The notes beneath the pieces were generated by a model, which saw nothing but the letters and a program-made list of their open reading frames with translations, ran no database searches and had not been told where the DNA came from. The position numbers were made by a program, and so were the translations under genes. A DNA stretch of 7,277 nt from an uncultured Verrucomicrobia subdivision 3 bacterium (GTDB lineage Bacteria > Verrucomicrobiota > Verrucomicrobiae > Limisphaerales > CAMLLE01). Each line of letters begins with the position of its first letter. The first letter of the stretch is position 1. Of this stretch, positions 1 to 5,884 are shown one piece after another. The stretch covers positions 1 through 7,277 of the forward strand of contig CAMLLE010000145.1 of assembly GCA_946480555.1 (NCBI GenBank). Direction: 5' to 3'.

Positions 1-1
1 C

Positions 2-1480
2 GCCCCGGGTCTGCTGGTCTACCGCGTGACCCGCGACGTGGCCAAGGGCTCGATCGGAGCGACGCCGATCGCCGAGGCGGTGACGACCAGCTACATCGAT
101 GCGCAGCCGGACCCGGCGCGCGTGAGCTTCTACGCAAATCCCCCGTTGAACAGCAACGAGCCTTACACGCCGACGGGAATGGCCAGCGTGAACAACTTCA
201 CATTCGATCGCGTCCGCCTCGGAACTTCGGACACGTTATACTTCGACGAAATCCGGCTCGGCACTCATTGGACAAACGTGATGCGGTTCACCGGCGCGCC
301 GCAACCGCTGCCGCCGCCCACGCCAGCCCTGACCGCTCCGTCGCGCTTCGCACCGATCGGCGGCAGCACAACAATCAGTGTCACCATTCCGAACAACGCT
401 CCCCGGCCGCTGAGCATGGTGATTTCGAATGACAATCCCACTGCGTTCAGCCTCAGCTCCACCAACGCGGCATTGACTTCGATGACGTTCGGCGTGGGTT
501 CGACCAACGTCCAAACCTTCACCGTCCAGGTGCTCGGCGAAGGCGTCGCGAACCTGACGGTGATTTCGAATTCCACAATCAACACAGCTTCGCTGGCAAT
601 CGCCGCGCAAGTATCCGCGAGCGAATCCTTCGCTTACGAAGCGGGCACGGACAATCTCCCCGGCCAGGCCGGTGGAACCGGTTTTGATGTCAACGCGTGG
701 TCCGGTGTGGGCAGCGTCACCAGCCCGGGATTGACCTATCCGGGCCTTCTCACATCGAGCAATGCCGCAACGATCATTGCGGGTAATGCCGATCGCTTGT
801 TGTCGAATCTCTCCGGGTTGCACGGTGGCAATGGCGGCGGCACGATTTGGATCAGCTTCCTCACGCAGGGCGCATTTCCGGAAACGCCTCCGGCCTCGGC
901 GGGTGTTTCGCTTCTGAACGGTGGTGCCGTGCCGCTGTTCCTCGGGCTCTCCACCGGAGCGCCGAACAATGGCAAATGGGGTTTCACGGGCGCCGGCCAG
1001 GGACAGGACGCTGATTTCGCGAACAGCGTCACGCCGAGCACCAACACTACGCTGCTCGTTTACCGTGTCGATTTCCCCGCCTCGGGCGACCTGGCGCAGG
1101 TGACCTTTTACGCGAACCCGCCGGCCGGACCGAATCCGCCAGGAACTCCAAGCGGCAGCGGCGCCGTTCGCAATTTCAGCTTCGACGGCATCCGGCTGGG
1201 CACGGACTTCAACATGATCTTCGATGAAGTGCGTCTTGGTGCCACCTGGGCTTCAGTGGTGCCTCAAGGTGCGACGGCCGTTCTGAGCATCCAGAAAGTT
1301 TCCCCCACGCAGGTGCGCCTCAGCTGGCCCGCTGCGCTCAGCGGTTACACGCTGCAAAGCAGCACGAACATCAGCAGCGGCTGGACGGCGGCAGCGCTGA
1401 TCGAAAGCACGCAAGGAGACGAACGCGTCGCCACCGACACCATCACCGGAACGGCCAGGTTCTACCGGCTCGCGCAATAA
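2..1480 (+). CDS. Large secreted repeat protein, C-terminal part (5' end outside window)
   Basis: The reading frame is open to the left edge, so the first in-window candidate start (GTG at 26) is not believable: the codons before it encode the L-L-V-Y-R-V motif that recurs later in the protein. The visible 492 residues hold, in order: the tail of one repeat unit (11 to about 282), a Pro-rich linker, an Ig/cadherin-like beta-rich segment (about 330-615), a second full unit starting at E-S-F-A-Y-E (about 625-1260), and a C-terminal module of about 65 residues (1280-1477) with W-P, Y-T-L-Q-S-S-T and F-Y-R-L. Each unit ends with F-Y-A-N-P-P, N-F-x-F-D-x-x-R-L-G-T and D-E-x-R-L-G-x-x-W, resembling LamG/concanavalin-like beta-sandwich domains of verrucomicrobial exoproteins. 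The Thr/Ser/Asn/Gly-rich composition and near-absence of Cys suit an extracellular protein. Carbohydrate or surface adhesion is a guess; no catalytic motif is visible. It ends R-L-A-Q without a PEP-CTERM tail. The PEP-CTERM gene follows 41 bp downstream. Confidence 0.85.
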   Translation, partial: APGLLVYRVTRDVAKGSIGATPIAEAVTTSYIDAQPDPARVSFYANPPLNSNEPYTPTGMASVNNFTFDRVRLGTSDTLYFDEIRLGTHWTNVMRFTGAPQPLPPPTPALTAPSRFAPIGGSTTISVTIPNNAPRPLSMVISNDNPTAFSLSSTNAALTSMTFGVGSTNVQTFTVQVLGEGVANLTVISNSTINTASLAIAAQVSASESFAYEAGTDNLPGQAGGTGFDVNAWSGVGSVTSPGLTYPGLLTSSNAATIIAGNADRLLSNLSGLHGGNGGGTIWISFLTQGAFPETPPASAGVSLLNGGAVPLFLGLSTGAPNNGKWGFTGAGQGQDADFANSVTPSTNTTLLVYRVDFPASGDLAQVTFYANPPAGPNPPGTPSGSGAVRNFSFDGIRLGTDFNMIFDEVRLGATWASVVPQGATAVLSIQKVSPTQVRLSWPAALSGYTLQSSTNISSGWTAAALIESTQGDERVATDTITGTARFYRLAQ

Positions 1481-1521
1481 CTCAATTCCGTCGGAAGCAA
1501 AACCCCTAACCAAAACCTAGA

Positions 1522-2205
1522 ATGAAAATACAACTCCTCACCGCCTGCGGAGCTCTGGCACTCACTGCCTCAGCTCACGCGGGTCTTCAGATCACCAATG
1601 GTGATTTCCAAAACAACGCGCCCGGCTCCAACGTCACGGACGTGGACAGCTGGTTCGATCCTCACACGGACGTTCCCGACCAATGGTGGCGGGCGACATG
1701 GTACGGACCGAACGTCTCCCCCAATGGCACCTCGGTGATGGGCTTGAGCTGGATGCTGCCCGAGACGCAAAACTGGGCTTACCAAAACCTCGGCGTGAAC
1801 GACGGCGGCCTTACGACGCTCTCGTTGCAGTTCGACATCGGCTCGTTCACCGACGCCGGCGGGCCCCGCGACATGGGCATCACGCTCAGCTTGTATCAAT
1901 CCGCCAGCTTCATCGGCGCCGACAATACCGACATCGACGGTGCGAGCGGCGTCACTCTGCTCGACACGGTCAATGTCACCAGCGGATCGCTCGATCCCGG
2001 CACCTTCGTCACGAAGCAGGTGAACTTGAACCTCGCCTCGGCCAACAGCACCGATCCGATCTACCTGCGATTCGAGAACTACGCCACGGCGACCGGCCAG
2101 CCCTGGGCCGCCATTGACAACGTCCAGATCATCCCCGAGCCCACTGCGTTTGCCTTGGTTGGACTGGCGGGCGCGCTTGGCATGATGCGTCGTCGCCGCC
2201 AGTAA
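1522..2205 (+). CDS. PEP-CTERM sorting domain protein, exported
   Basis: This 227-aa protein has a clear Sec signal peptide (M-K-I-Q, hydrophobic core, A-H-A cleavage after about residue 20). Its mature domain of about 180 residues is rich in Asp, Asn, Thr and Trp and starts L-Q-I-T-N-G-D-F, like jelly-roll/carbohydrate-binding-type exoproteins. The C-terminus is a textbook PEP-CTERM signal: P-E-P at 205-207, a hydrophobic stretch (F-A-L-V-G-L-A-G-A-L-G) and a terminal R-R-R-R-Q. In bacteria that have it, this tail is recognised by an exosortase (EpsH/XrtA-type) that processes the protein at the inner membrane for the cell surface or exopolysaccharide matrix. No exosortase gene lies in the window. 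No good Shine-Dalgarno precedes the ATG, but the signal peptide fixes the start. The precise role is unknown; a surface or matrix structural protein is the likeliest reading. Confidence 0.9.
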   Translation: MKIQLLTACGALALTASAHAGLQITNGDFQNNAPGSNVTDVDSWFDPHTDVPDQWWRATWYGPNVSPNGTSVMGLSWMLPETQNWAYQNLGVNDGGLTTLSLQFDIGSFTDAGGPRDMGITLSLYQSASFIGADNTDIDGASGVTLLDTVNVTSGSLDPGTFVTKQVNLNLASANSTDPIYLRFENYATATGQPWAAIDNVQIIPEPTAFALVGLAGALGMMRRRRQ

Positions 2206-2210
2206 GTTGT

Positions 2211-2338
2211 CATTGAATCAACCTCACGCGAAGGCGCGAAGGCGCGAAGGATTGCGACTGGCGTTCTGCAGTTTGAAAGAACGCCATTGAAGTCAGCTTC
2301 TCACCTTCGTCCGATTCGCGACCTTCGCGTGAGCAATG
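2211..2338. repeat. Long imperfect palindrome between convergent genes, REP-like
   Basis: A perfect 12-bp inverted repeat (CTCACGCGAAGG at 2223-2234, CCTTCGCGTGAG at 2322-2333) encloses about 87 bp. Outside it CATTG (2211-2215) can pair with CAATG (2334-2338) across a 7-nt bulge. The left arm is three exact tandem copies of CGCGAAGG (2227-2250). The right arm carries degenerate complementary copies (CCTTCG at 2304, ATTCGCG at 2314, CCTTCGCG at 2322). The centre contains a separate hairpin. It fills the space between the stops of the PEP-CTERM gene and the permease gene. Its form resembles dispersed palindromic repeats (REP/REPIN or MITE class). Whether it is repeated in the genome cannot be seen from one copy. 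Confidence 0.7.
2259..2286. other. Hairpin at the centre of the palindrome
   Basis: TGGCGTTCT (2259-2267) and AGAACGCCA (2278-2286) form a perfect 9-bp stem with a 10-nt loop. It lies 54 bp past the plus-strand stop at 2205 and 76 bp past the minus-strand stop at 2362. It could serve both convergent genes as a transcription block or 3'-end stabiliser. Neither side has a T-run, so it is not a standard intrinsic terminator. Confidence 0.6.
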
Positions 2339-2361
2339 AAGGCGGATGCCGACGGGCGTGT

Positions 2362-3330
2362 TCACCACAAACCGCAAAAGTGTCCGCCGACGCGAATCCA
2401 GATCGGAATCGCAATCAAGCCCACGGCTGAAGTTCCAAGCACCACCTGGAGCGCCGTTCTGGTGTCGCCGCCGTAGTGTTTCGACAACGCCACGGGCAGC
2501 ACGGCGGCCGACATCGCCCCTTCGATCACAATCACGCGTTTCATCTCGAGCGAACACGGAAGCCATCTGGCGAGCAGCAGGAACAAGGGCGGCATCACCA
2601 GCAGCCGGACCAGGACTGCCGCTGTCACAACCCGGCCGGACCGGCCGCCGCGCACTTCCGGCAAGTGATCCGCGATGATCGCGCCGATCAGAAGCAGAGC
2701 CAGTGGAATGGCACATTGGCCCAGCCAGTGAACCGCGGTCATCAACATTCCGCCTGCGGCCAGCATGGCGCTGGGCACACTGCTTTTCGGAACCAGGTTC
2801 AGCATCAACGCGAGCACGAGCGCCACCAGCGGAGCGTTTATGATCTTTCGCCAGCCGCCACCCAATCGTTGTCCGGACAACACGGCTATCCCCAAGGTCC
2901 AGAGCACAAGCTCGACACCAACGTTATGCACGAGCAGCACGCCCACGGTTTCGGAATCGAAGAGCAGCACGCACAACGGCAGCGGGATGTAACCGTAATT
3001 CTGCAGGCCCGTCGTGAGCGCGAAGGTCCGTCGCTGGCCCGGCGCATTCAATCCAAACCAGCCCGCGACCAGCCACGAAACTGAAATTCCCGTCACCACC
3101 GTGATGACCGCGACCAGTGGCGGCCAAAGGAGATTGCCATGCCGCTGCAAGGCCGCGTTGCCGAGGACGGACTCAAAAATCAGGCACGGCAGCAGCACGT
3201 TCACGCAGATGCGAAGCAAGCTTTCGTCCGCTTCCGCGTTCAACCATTTCAGGTGGCGCAGGACGAAGCCGGCGACCATGAGGCCGAACACCGGCAGCAC
3301 AGCACTGAAGACTGTTCCCAGTTCATTCAC
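2362..3330 (-). CDS. AEC family permease (auxin efflux carrier-like)
   Basis: With the GTG start at 3330 the product is 322 aa, the usual size for bacterial AEC (PF03547) permeases. About ten hydrophobic segments are visible in two halves: roughly residues 7-27, 37-57, 68-92, 103-124, 128-152, 166-182, 194-220, 233-257, 267-285 and 293-314. Family-like landmarks are G-L-Q-N-Y-G-Y-I-P-L-P at 108-118 and, in the second half, E-G-A-M-S-A-A-V-L-P followed by H-Y-G-G-D (270-289). AEC proteins are inner-membrane secondary carriers of organic anions such as malate or malonate; the substrate here is unknown. The frame stays open upstream to an ATG at 3435, but those extra 35 residues are Pro/Arg-rich and unlike the family N-terminus, so the GTG just before the first helix is preferred. 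It lies 195 bp downstream of the DUF5069 gene, which may or may not share its transcript. Confidence 0.87.
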   Translation of the reverse strand: MNELGTVFSAVLPVFGLMVAGFVLRHLKWLNAEADESLLRICVNVLLPCLIFESVLGNAALQRHGNLLWPPLVAVITVVTGISVSWLVAGWFGLNAPGQRRTFALTTGLQNYGYIPLPLCVLLFDSETVGVLLVHNVGVELVLWTLGIAVLSGQRLGGGWRKIINAPLVALVLALMLNLVPKSSVPSAMLAAGGMLMTAVHWLGQCAIPLALLLIGAIIADHLPEVRGGRSGRVVTAAVLVRLLVMPPLFLLLARWLPCSLEMKRVIVIEGAMSAAVLPVALSKHYGGDTRTALQVVLGTSAVGLIAIPIWIRVGGHFCGLW

Positions 3331-3525
3331 GCGGCAAATTCTCAGCAGCGCGAACCGAACCGCAAGCTTTCGATCTTCCGGCGGGAAAGGATGGGGCTGC
3401 GCAGGAGCACAGCCCTGCCAAACAGAATGCGGCAAAGCTGCCGCTTTGCCCCGTTCTCCGCACCGAATGGTGCGAAGGTCGCGCAGGGCGGGTCAGAACA
3501 GCAGTTCTCAACCGCAAGGTTCCAC
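3331..3525. other. Intergenic spacer between DUF5069 and permease genes
   Basis: This 195-bp stretch separates two minus-strand genes. It holds the hairpin at 3424-3457 and GC-rich sequence that may carry the permease's own promoter, although no convincing -35/-10 pair was recognised. If the permease started at the alternative ATG (3435), about half of it would be coding. Confidence 0.5.
3424..3457. other. Hairpin upstream of the permease gene
   Basis: GGCAAAG (3431-3437) pairs with CTTTGCC (3444-3450) around a 6-nt loop. After one C-C mismatch (3430/3451) the stem continues for six more pairs, including one G-T, between AGAATG (3424-3429) and CGTTCT (3452-3457). There is no T-run on either side, so an intrinsic terminator is unlikely. 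It could be a 3' stabiliser for the DUF5069 transcript, a leader structure of the permease mRNA, or another palindromic repeat. Confidence 0.55.
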
Positions 3526-3951
3526 TCAGGAACGTTTCTCGTCCGCGTCGATGTAATCCACAAAGCAGCGGATATCCTCGCGGTGCGACAATCCCGACTG
3601 GGCTTTGCGCATCTTGAGCCGGTCCTGGCCCGCAGCGTCATCGAGGGCCGGATAATCCAACATGCGCCGGCGCTGTTCCTCTTTGGCGGAGTCCGGCTTC
3701 TTCACATTCGCGTGAACCCAGTCGCACACTTCGCCGTCCGTGATGCTGTTGCGCACCACCTCGATGAACTCCTCTGCCCTCACGCCGCTCAGCTCCAGCC
3801 ACAGGCCGTCGAAGCCCTTGCAGAAATTCGGCTGGTAATCGGGATGCAATTTGCCGGCGAGGTGAAGGCGAATCTTGTCGATGAATCGCGGCAGGTGCAT
3901 CCAGCCGCACATGGTTTCACGCGGACTGCGTGGGAAGATGATTGTGTTCAT
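3526..3951 (-). CDS. DUF5069 domain-containing protein
   Basis: This 141-aa soluble protein lacks a signal peptide and membrane segments. Its N-terminal part matches my recollection of DUF5069, a small uncharacterised family common in Verrucomicrobiota and Planctomycetota: P-R-S-P-R-E-T at 7-13, then a Gly-aromatic step, L-P-R-F-I-D-K-I-R (20-28), L-A-G-K-L (31-35) and a Tyr shortly after. The middle part (F-D-G-L-W-L-E-L, then E-E-F-I-E-V-V and a D-W-V-H helix) also fits. The last 50 residues are charged and helical (K-E-E-Q-R-R-R, then D-R-L-K-M-R-K), with no motif I can name. No function is established for the family as far as I know. The ATG at 3951 is the natural start because the conserved region begins only seven residues later; no clear Shine-Dalgarno is visible. 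Confidence 0.85.
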   Translation of the reverse strand: MNTIIFPRSPRETMCGWMHLPRFIDKIRLHLAGKLHPDYQPNFCKGFDGLWLELSGVRAEEFIEVVRNSITDGEVCDWVHANVKKPDSAKEEQRRRMLDYPALDDAAGQDRLKMRKAQSGLSHREDIRCFVDYIDADEKRS

Positions 3952-4101
3952 AATTCAAATCGGATGTCTGAGTGCGCGGCGGGATTCACGCGCCGCGCGT
4001 CGATAATGACGAACAGGAAGTGCGTGTCAACGGTGCCGCCGCGCGGATGCTGAATGGCACTTAACATTGGACACCGTCGAAGGAGGCTGTATTTTCCCGG
4101 C
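3952..4101. promoter_or_regulatory. Divergent intergenic region, probable promoters both ways
   Basis: This 150 bp separates the minus-strand DUF5069 gene from the plus-strand efflux cluster, so it must hold the DUF5069 promoter and probably the cluster's. It contains the inverted repeat at 3974-3998 and a plus-strand purine-rich AAGGAGG at 4080-4086. A weak pair TTGGAC (4067-4072) and TATTTT (4090-4095), 17 nt apart, lies right before the plus-strand gene, but matches to consensus are poor (three and four of six). No MerR- or CsoR-type operator was recognised. Confidence 0.4.
3974..3998. other. GC-rich inverted repeat upstream of the DUF5069 gene
   Basis: GCGCGGCG (3974-3981) and CGCCGCGC (3991-3998) are perfect complements around a 9-nt spacer. 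The repeat ends 22 bp before the DUF5069 ATG at 3951 and about 100 bp before the plus-strand start at 4102. It could be a protein-binding dyad or a leader hairpin in the minus-strand mRNA. GC-rich repeats of this size also arise by chance in such DNA. Confidence 0.45.
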
Positions 4102-4488
4102 GTGAGTTTCTTACGTTCAATCGTAGCGTTGATAATGCTCGCCACCTGGTCGGCGTGCGCCATCAATTGCGAGATTGAAGCGGCGTTCGATCGATCGCCC
4201 TGCTGCGACGAGCCGGTCAATGAATCTCACCACGACGGTCCAGGCGCTCCTCTCCACTGCCTTTGCGGCACGCTTCAATGCGGCGGATTTGTTTCCATGC
4301 GGAAAGCGGACGCACCTGATCTTCCGGCCGTCGCTTTTCTCATCATCGCCCTTGATTTGGTTGCGGAATCTCCGAAAACCGAGCCCCTTCCGCGGGCGTT
4401 GATTTCCCCTCCGCCAGAACTTCTGAACGGCTGGCAATTCTTCTGTCTCACGGCGGCCTCGCCGCGGGCTCCTTCGTTCGTTTCCTGA
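4102..4488 (+). CDS. Small exported Cys/His-rich protein heading the efflux cluster
   Basis: With GTG at 4102 the product is 128 aa and starts with a good export signal: Arg5, a hydrophobic core (I-V-A-L-I-M-L-A) and A-C-A near residues 18-20. The mature N-terminal half is unusually rich in potential metal ligands: C19, C23, C34-C35, H43-H44, H52, C53, C55 and C60, including the cluster H-C-L-C-G. A second hydrophobic stretch (about 75-87) may be a membrane segment. The C-terminus is P-P-P-E-L-L…W-Q-F-F-C…S-P-R-A-P-S-F-V-S. I recognise no named family. Position directly ahead of a heavy-metal RND operon suggests a periplasmic or membrane metal-binding accessory; this is inference. The frame is open back to an ATG at 4054, but those 16 residues (Arg-rich, ending P-G) would precede the signal and overlap the purine-rich AAGGAGG at 4080-4086. 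That motif is 15 nt from the GTG, longer than usual. Confidence 0.65.
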   Translation: MSFLRSIVALIMLATWSACAINCEIEAAFDRSPCCDEPVNESHHDGPGAPLHCLCGTLQCGGFVSMRKADAPDLPAVAFLIIALDLVAESPKTEPLPRALISPPPELLNGWQFFCLTAASPRAPSFVS

Positions 4489-4491
4489 TTC

Positions 4492-4505
4492 GTCCCGCCC
4501 GGGAC
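4492..4505. other. Small hairpin between cluster genes
   Basis: GTCCC (4492-4496) and GGGAC (4501-4505) form a 5-bp stem with a 4-nt loop, four bases after the stop at 4488. No T-run follows, so read-through into the outer-membrane factor gene is expected. It lies in the 91-bp gap between the two genes, in which nothing else was recognised. Confidence 0.35.
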
Positions 4506-4579
4506 AGTTCCGATTGGAAGCGGTGTGTCTGCACGCCGCGATCTTCTAAATCCGGTTTGGTCAGGTTGTGTGATTGATT

Positions 4580-5884
4580 ATGAAGCGAACGAGTATTCTT
4601 GGTTTGATGTTGATGTCCCTGCTCGCGGCTCCGGCAGGCGGCGCGGAAACGAACGCAGCTCCTGCACTCGTGGCGGCGACAAATGCCGTCGGGCTGAGCA
4701 CGCTGGTGACTGCCGTGCTGGAGCGAAATCCTGAACTGAAATTCTACGAGGCGGAGATCGCCGCCGCCAAAGCGGGGCGCAAATCCGCCGGAGCGTTCGC
4801 CAATCCGGAAGTGAGCGCCAGCGCCGGCCACAAGACCGTCCGTGGCGGCGGGCTGAGTTCGGAAGGTGTCGCCTGGTCGGTTTCGGTGATTCAACCGTTT
4901 GAATGGCCGGGGCGGATTGGATTGCGGAAGGCCATCGCCAACCGCGACGTGGAACTGGCGCAACTCGGTTACGAACGATTCAAGCTGGCGCTGACGGGAC
5001 GTGTCCGCGTCCTTTCGTTCGGCCTCTTCGCAGCACAGGAAAAAGCCAGGGCCGCACGCGAAGTGGCGGATCGCTTCCGGGCATTGCGCGAAGTGCTGGT
5101 TCAACGCGATCCGGCCGGCCTGACGCCATTGCTCGAAACCCGCGTCATCGAAGCTGCCGAGCTGACCATGCAGCGCAAGGCTAACGAAGCGGCGCTCGCC
5201 GCCCAAGCGGCCTTGCTCGAGCTCAATCAACTCCGCGGAGCAGCACCGGACGCCCCGCTCTCCATCAGCGGCGACGGGCTGGCATTTCGTCCAGCAGAAA
5301 ATGCCACCGCGCTGACTCAGCTGGCCCGCACCAACAATTTCGAGCTGCGTCTGCGCGCCGTGGAACTGGCGCAACAAGGGTTTCGCCTGGACCTGGCCCG
5401 GAACGAACGCTTCCCCGCGATTGCAGTCGGCCCGATGGTTTCGGAGGAGAATGCCGGAGACCGCGAACGCGTCATTGGCGTGGGCGTCTCACTGCCGCTG
5501 CCGCTCTGGAACCGAAACCAGGGCAGCATCGACGCGGCACAGGCGAGACAGTTGCAGGCTGAAGTTTCGTTGAACCTCGCCGAGCGCGAAGTTCAGCGGC
5601 AGACCTTGGAAGCGGCATTGATCTACGAGACCAAGTTGCGCGAGATCAACCACTGGCGGCCCGATTCGGCCGCGCATTTTCAAGAAGCAGCGGAACTCGC
5701 TGACCGACATTACCGGCTCGGCGCTGTCCCAATCTCCACCTTCGTCGAGTTGCAGCAGCAATATCTCGAAGCCGTGGAAAGCCTGCTCGACACCAGGAAG
5801 GATGCCTTGGAAGCGGCACAAAACATCGAAGGACTTACCGGTTTGACGCCGCCCCTGGTCAGCATCCGGGAGGAAGTGAAATGA
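4580..5884 (+). CDS. Outer-membrane efflux protein, CzcC/CusC (TolC-like) family
   Basis: This 434-aa protein is the outer-membrane channel of a three-part metal efflux system. A signal peptide (M-K-R-T-S, hydrophobic core, A-G-G-A cut after about residue 22) targets it to the periplasm, with no lipobox Cys. Two outer-membrane-efflux repeats follow. The first begins A-V-L-E-R-N-P-E-L (N-P at 50-51), with the usual A-K-A-G-R and N-P-E-V segments after it. The second ends with the characteristic turn L-P-L-P-L-W-N-R-N-Q-G at 305-315, then a long Ala/Gln/Glu-rich coiled-coil helix. The R-N-Q-G turn points to the CzcC/CusC branch. ATG at 4580 is preferred to an in-frame TTG two codons earlier because M-K-R starts the signal peptide; the ribosome site is weak. 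The stop (5882-5884) overlaps the adaptor's ATG by four bases, so the two are translationally coupled. Confidence 0.92.
   Translation: MKRTSILGLMLMSLLAAPAGGAETNAAPALVAATNAVGLSTLVTAVLERNPELKFYEAEIAAAKAGRKSAGAFANPEVSASAGHKTVRGGGLSSEGVAWSVSVIQPFEWPGRIGLRKAIANRDVELAQLGYERFKLALTGRVRVLSFGLFAAQEKARAAREVADRFRALREVLVQRDPAGLTPLLETRVIEAAELTMQRKANEAALAAQAALLELNQLRGAAPDAPLSISGDGLAFRPAENATALTQLARTNNFELRLRAVELAQQGFRLDLARNERFPAIAVGPMVSEENAGDRERVIGVGVSLPLPLWNRNQGSIDAAQARQLQAEVSLNLAEREVQRQTLEAALIYETKLREINHWRPDSAAHFQEAAELADRHYRLGAVPISTFVELQQQYLEAVESLLDTRKDALEAAQNIEGLTGLTPPLVSIREEVK
5868..5884 (+). promoter_or_regulatory. Ribosome site and ATGA stop-start overlap
   Basis: GGGAGG (5868-5873) precedes the ATG at 5881 by seven bases. 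That ATG shares bases with the TGA (5882-5884) ending the outer-membrane factor gene. This arrangement couples translation of the channel and adaptor and fixes the adaptor start. Confidence 0.8.

Noticed and set aside
236..823. 195-codon open frame on the minus strand inside the repeat protein gene
   Set aside because: It is antisense to a clearly coding frame, is Arg/Gly/His-rich low-complexity translation typical of GC-rich DNA, and has no recognisable domain.
2227..2250. Three CGCGAAGG copies as a CRISPR or satellite array
   Set aside because: The copies are directly abutting with no spacers and form one arm of a palindrome; there are no cas genes.
2259..2286. Central hairpin as a standard intrinsic terminator
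   Set aside because: No run of T follows the stem on either strand, so only a factor-dependent or stabilising role remains possible.
2476..3084. 202-codon plus-strand frame opposite the AEC permease
   Set aside because: The translation is Gln/His/Arg-rich without domains, while the opposite strand encodes an obvious ten-helix permease.
3331..3435. N-terminal extension of the permease to the ATG at 3435
   Set aside because: The 35 extra residues are Pro/Arg-rich and not AEC-like, and the GTG at 3330 lies right before the first helix and gives a normal family length.
3139..4053. 304-codon plus-strand frame opposite the permease N-terminus and the DUF5069 gene
   Set aside because: It spans two real minus-strand genes and their spacer and has no signal, domain or family-like motif; the DUF5069 motifs are on the other strand.
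3948..4220. 90-codon minus-strand frame across the divergent intergenic region
   Set aside because: It would overlap the DUF5069 start and run antisense through the signal peptide of the Cys/His-rich protein; no family is recognised. It could be a decayed remnant, but nothing supports that.
4448..5377. 309-codon minus-strand frame opposite the outer-membrane factor gene
   Set aside because: It is antisense to a protein with clear CzcC-family features and contains Arg/Gln/Gly-rich sequence of no recognisable type.
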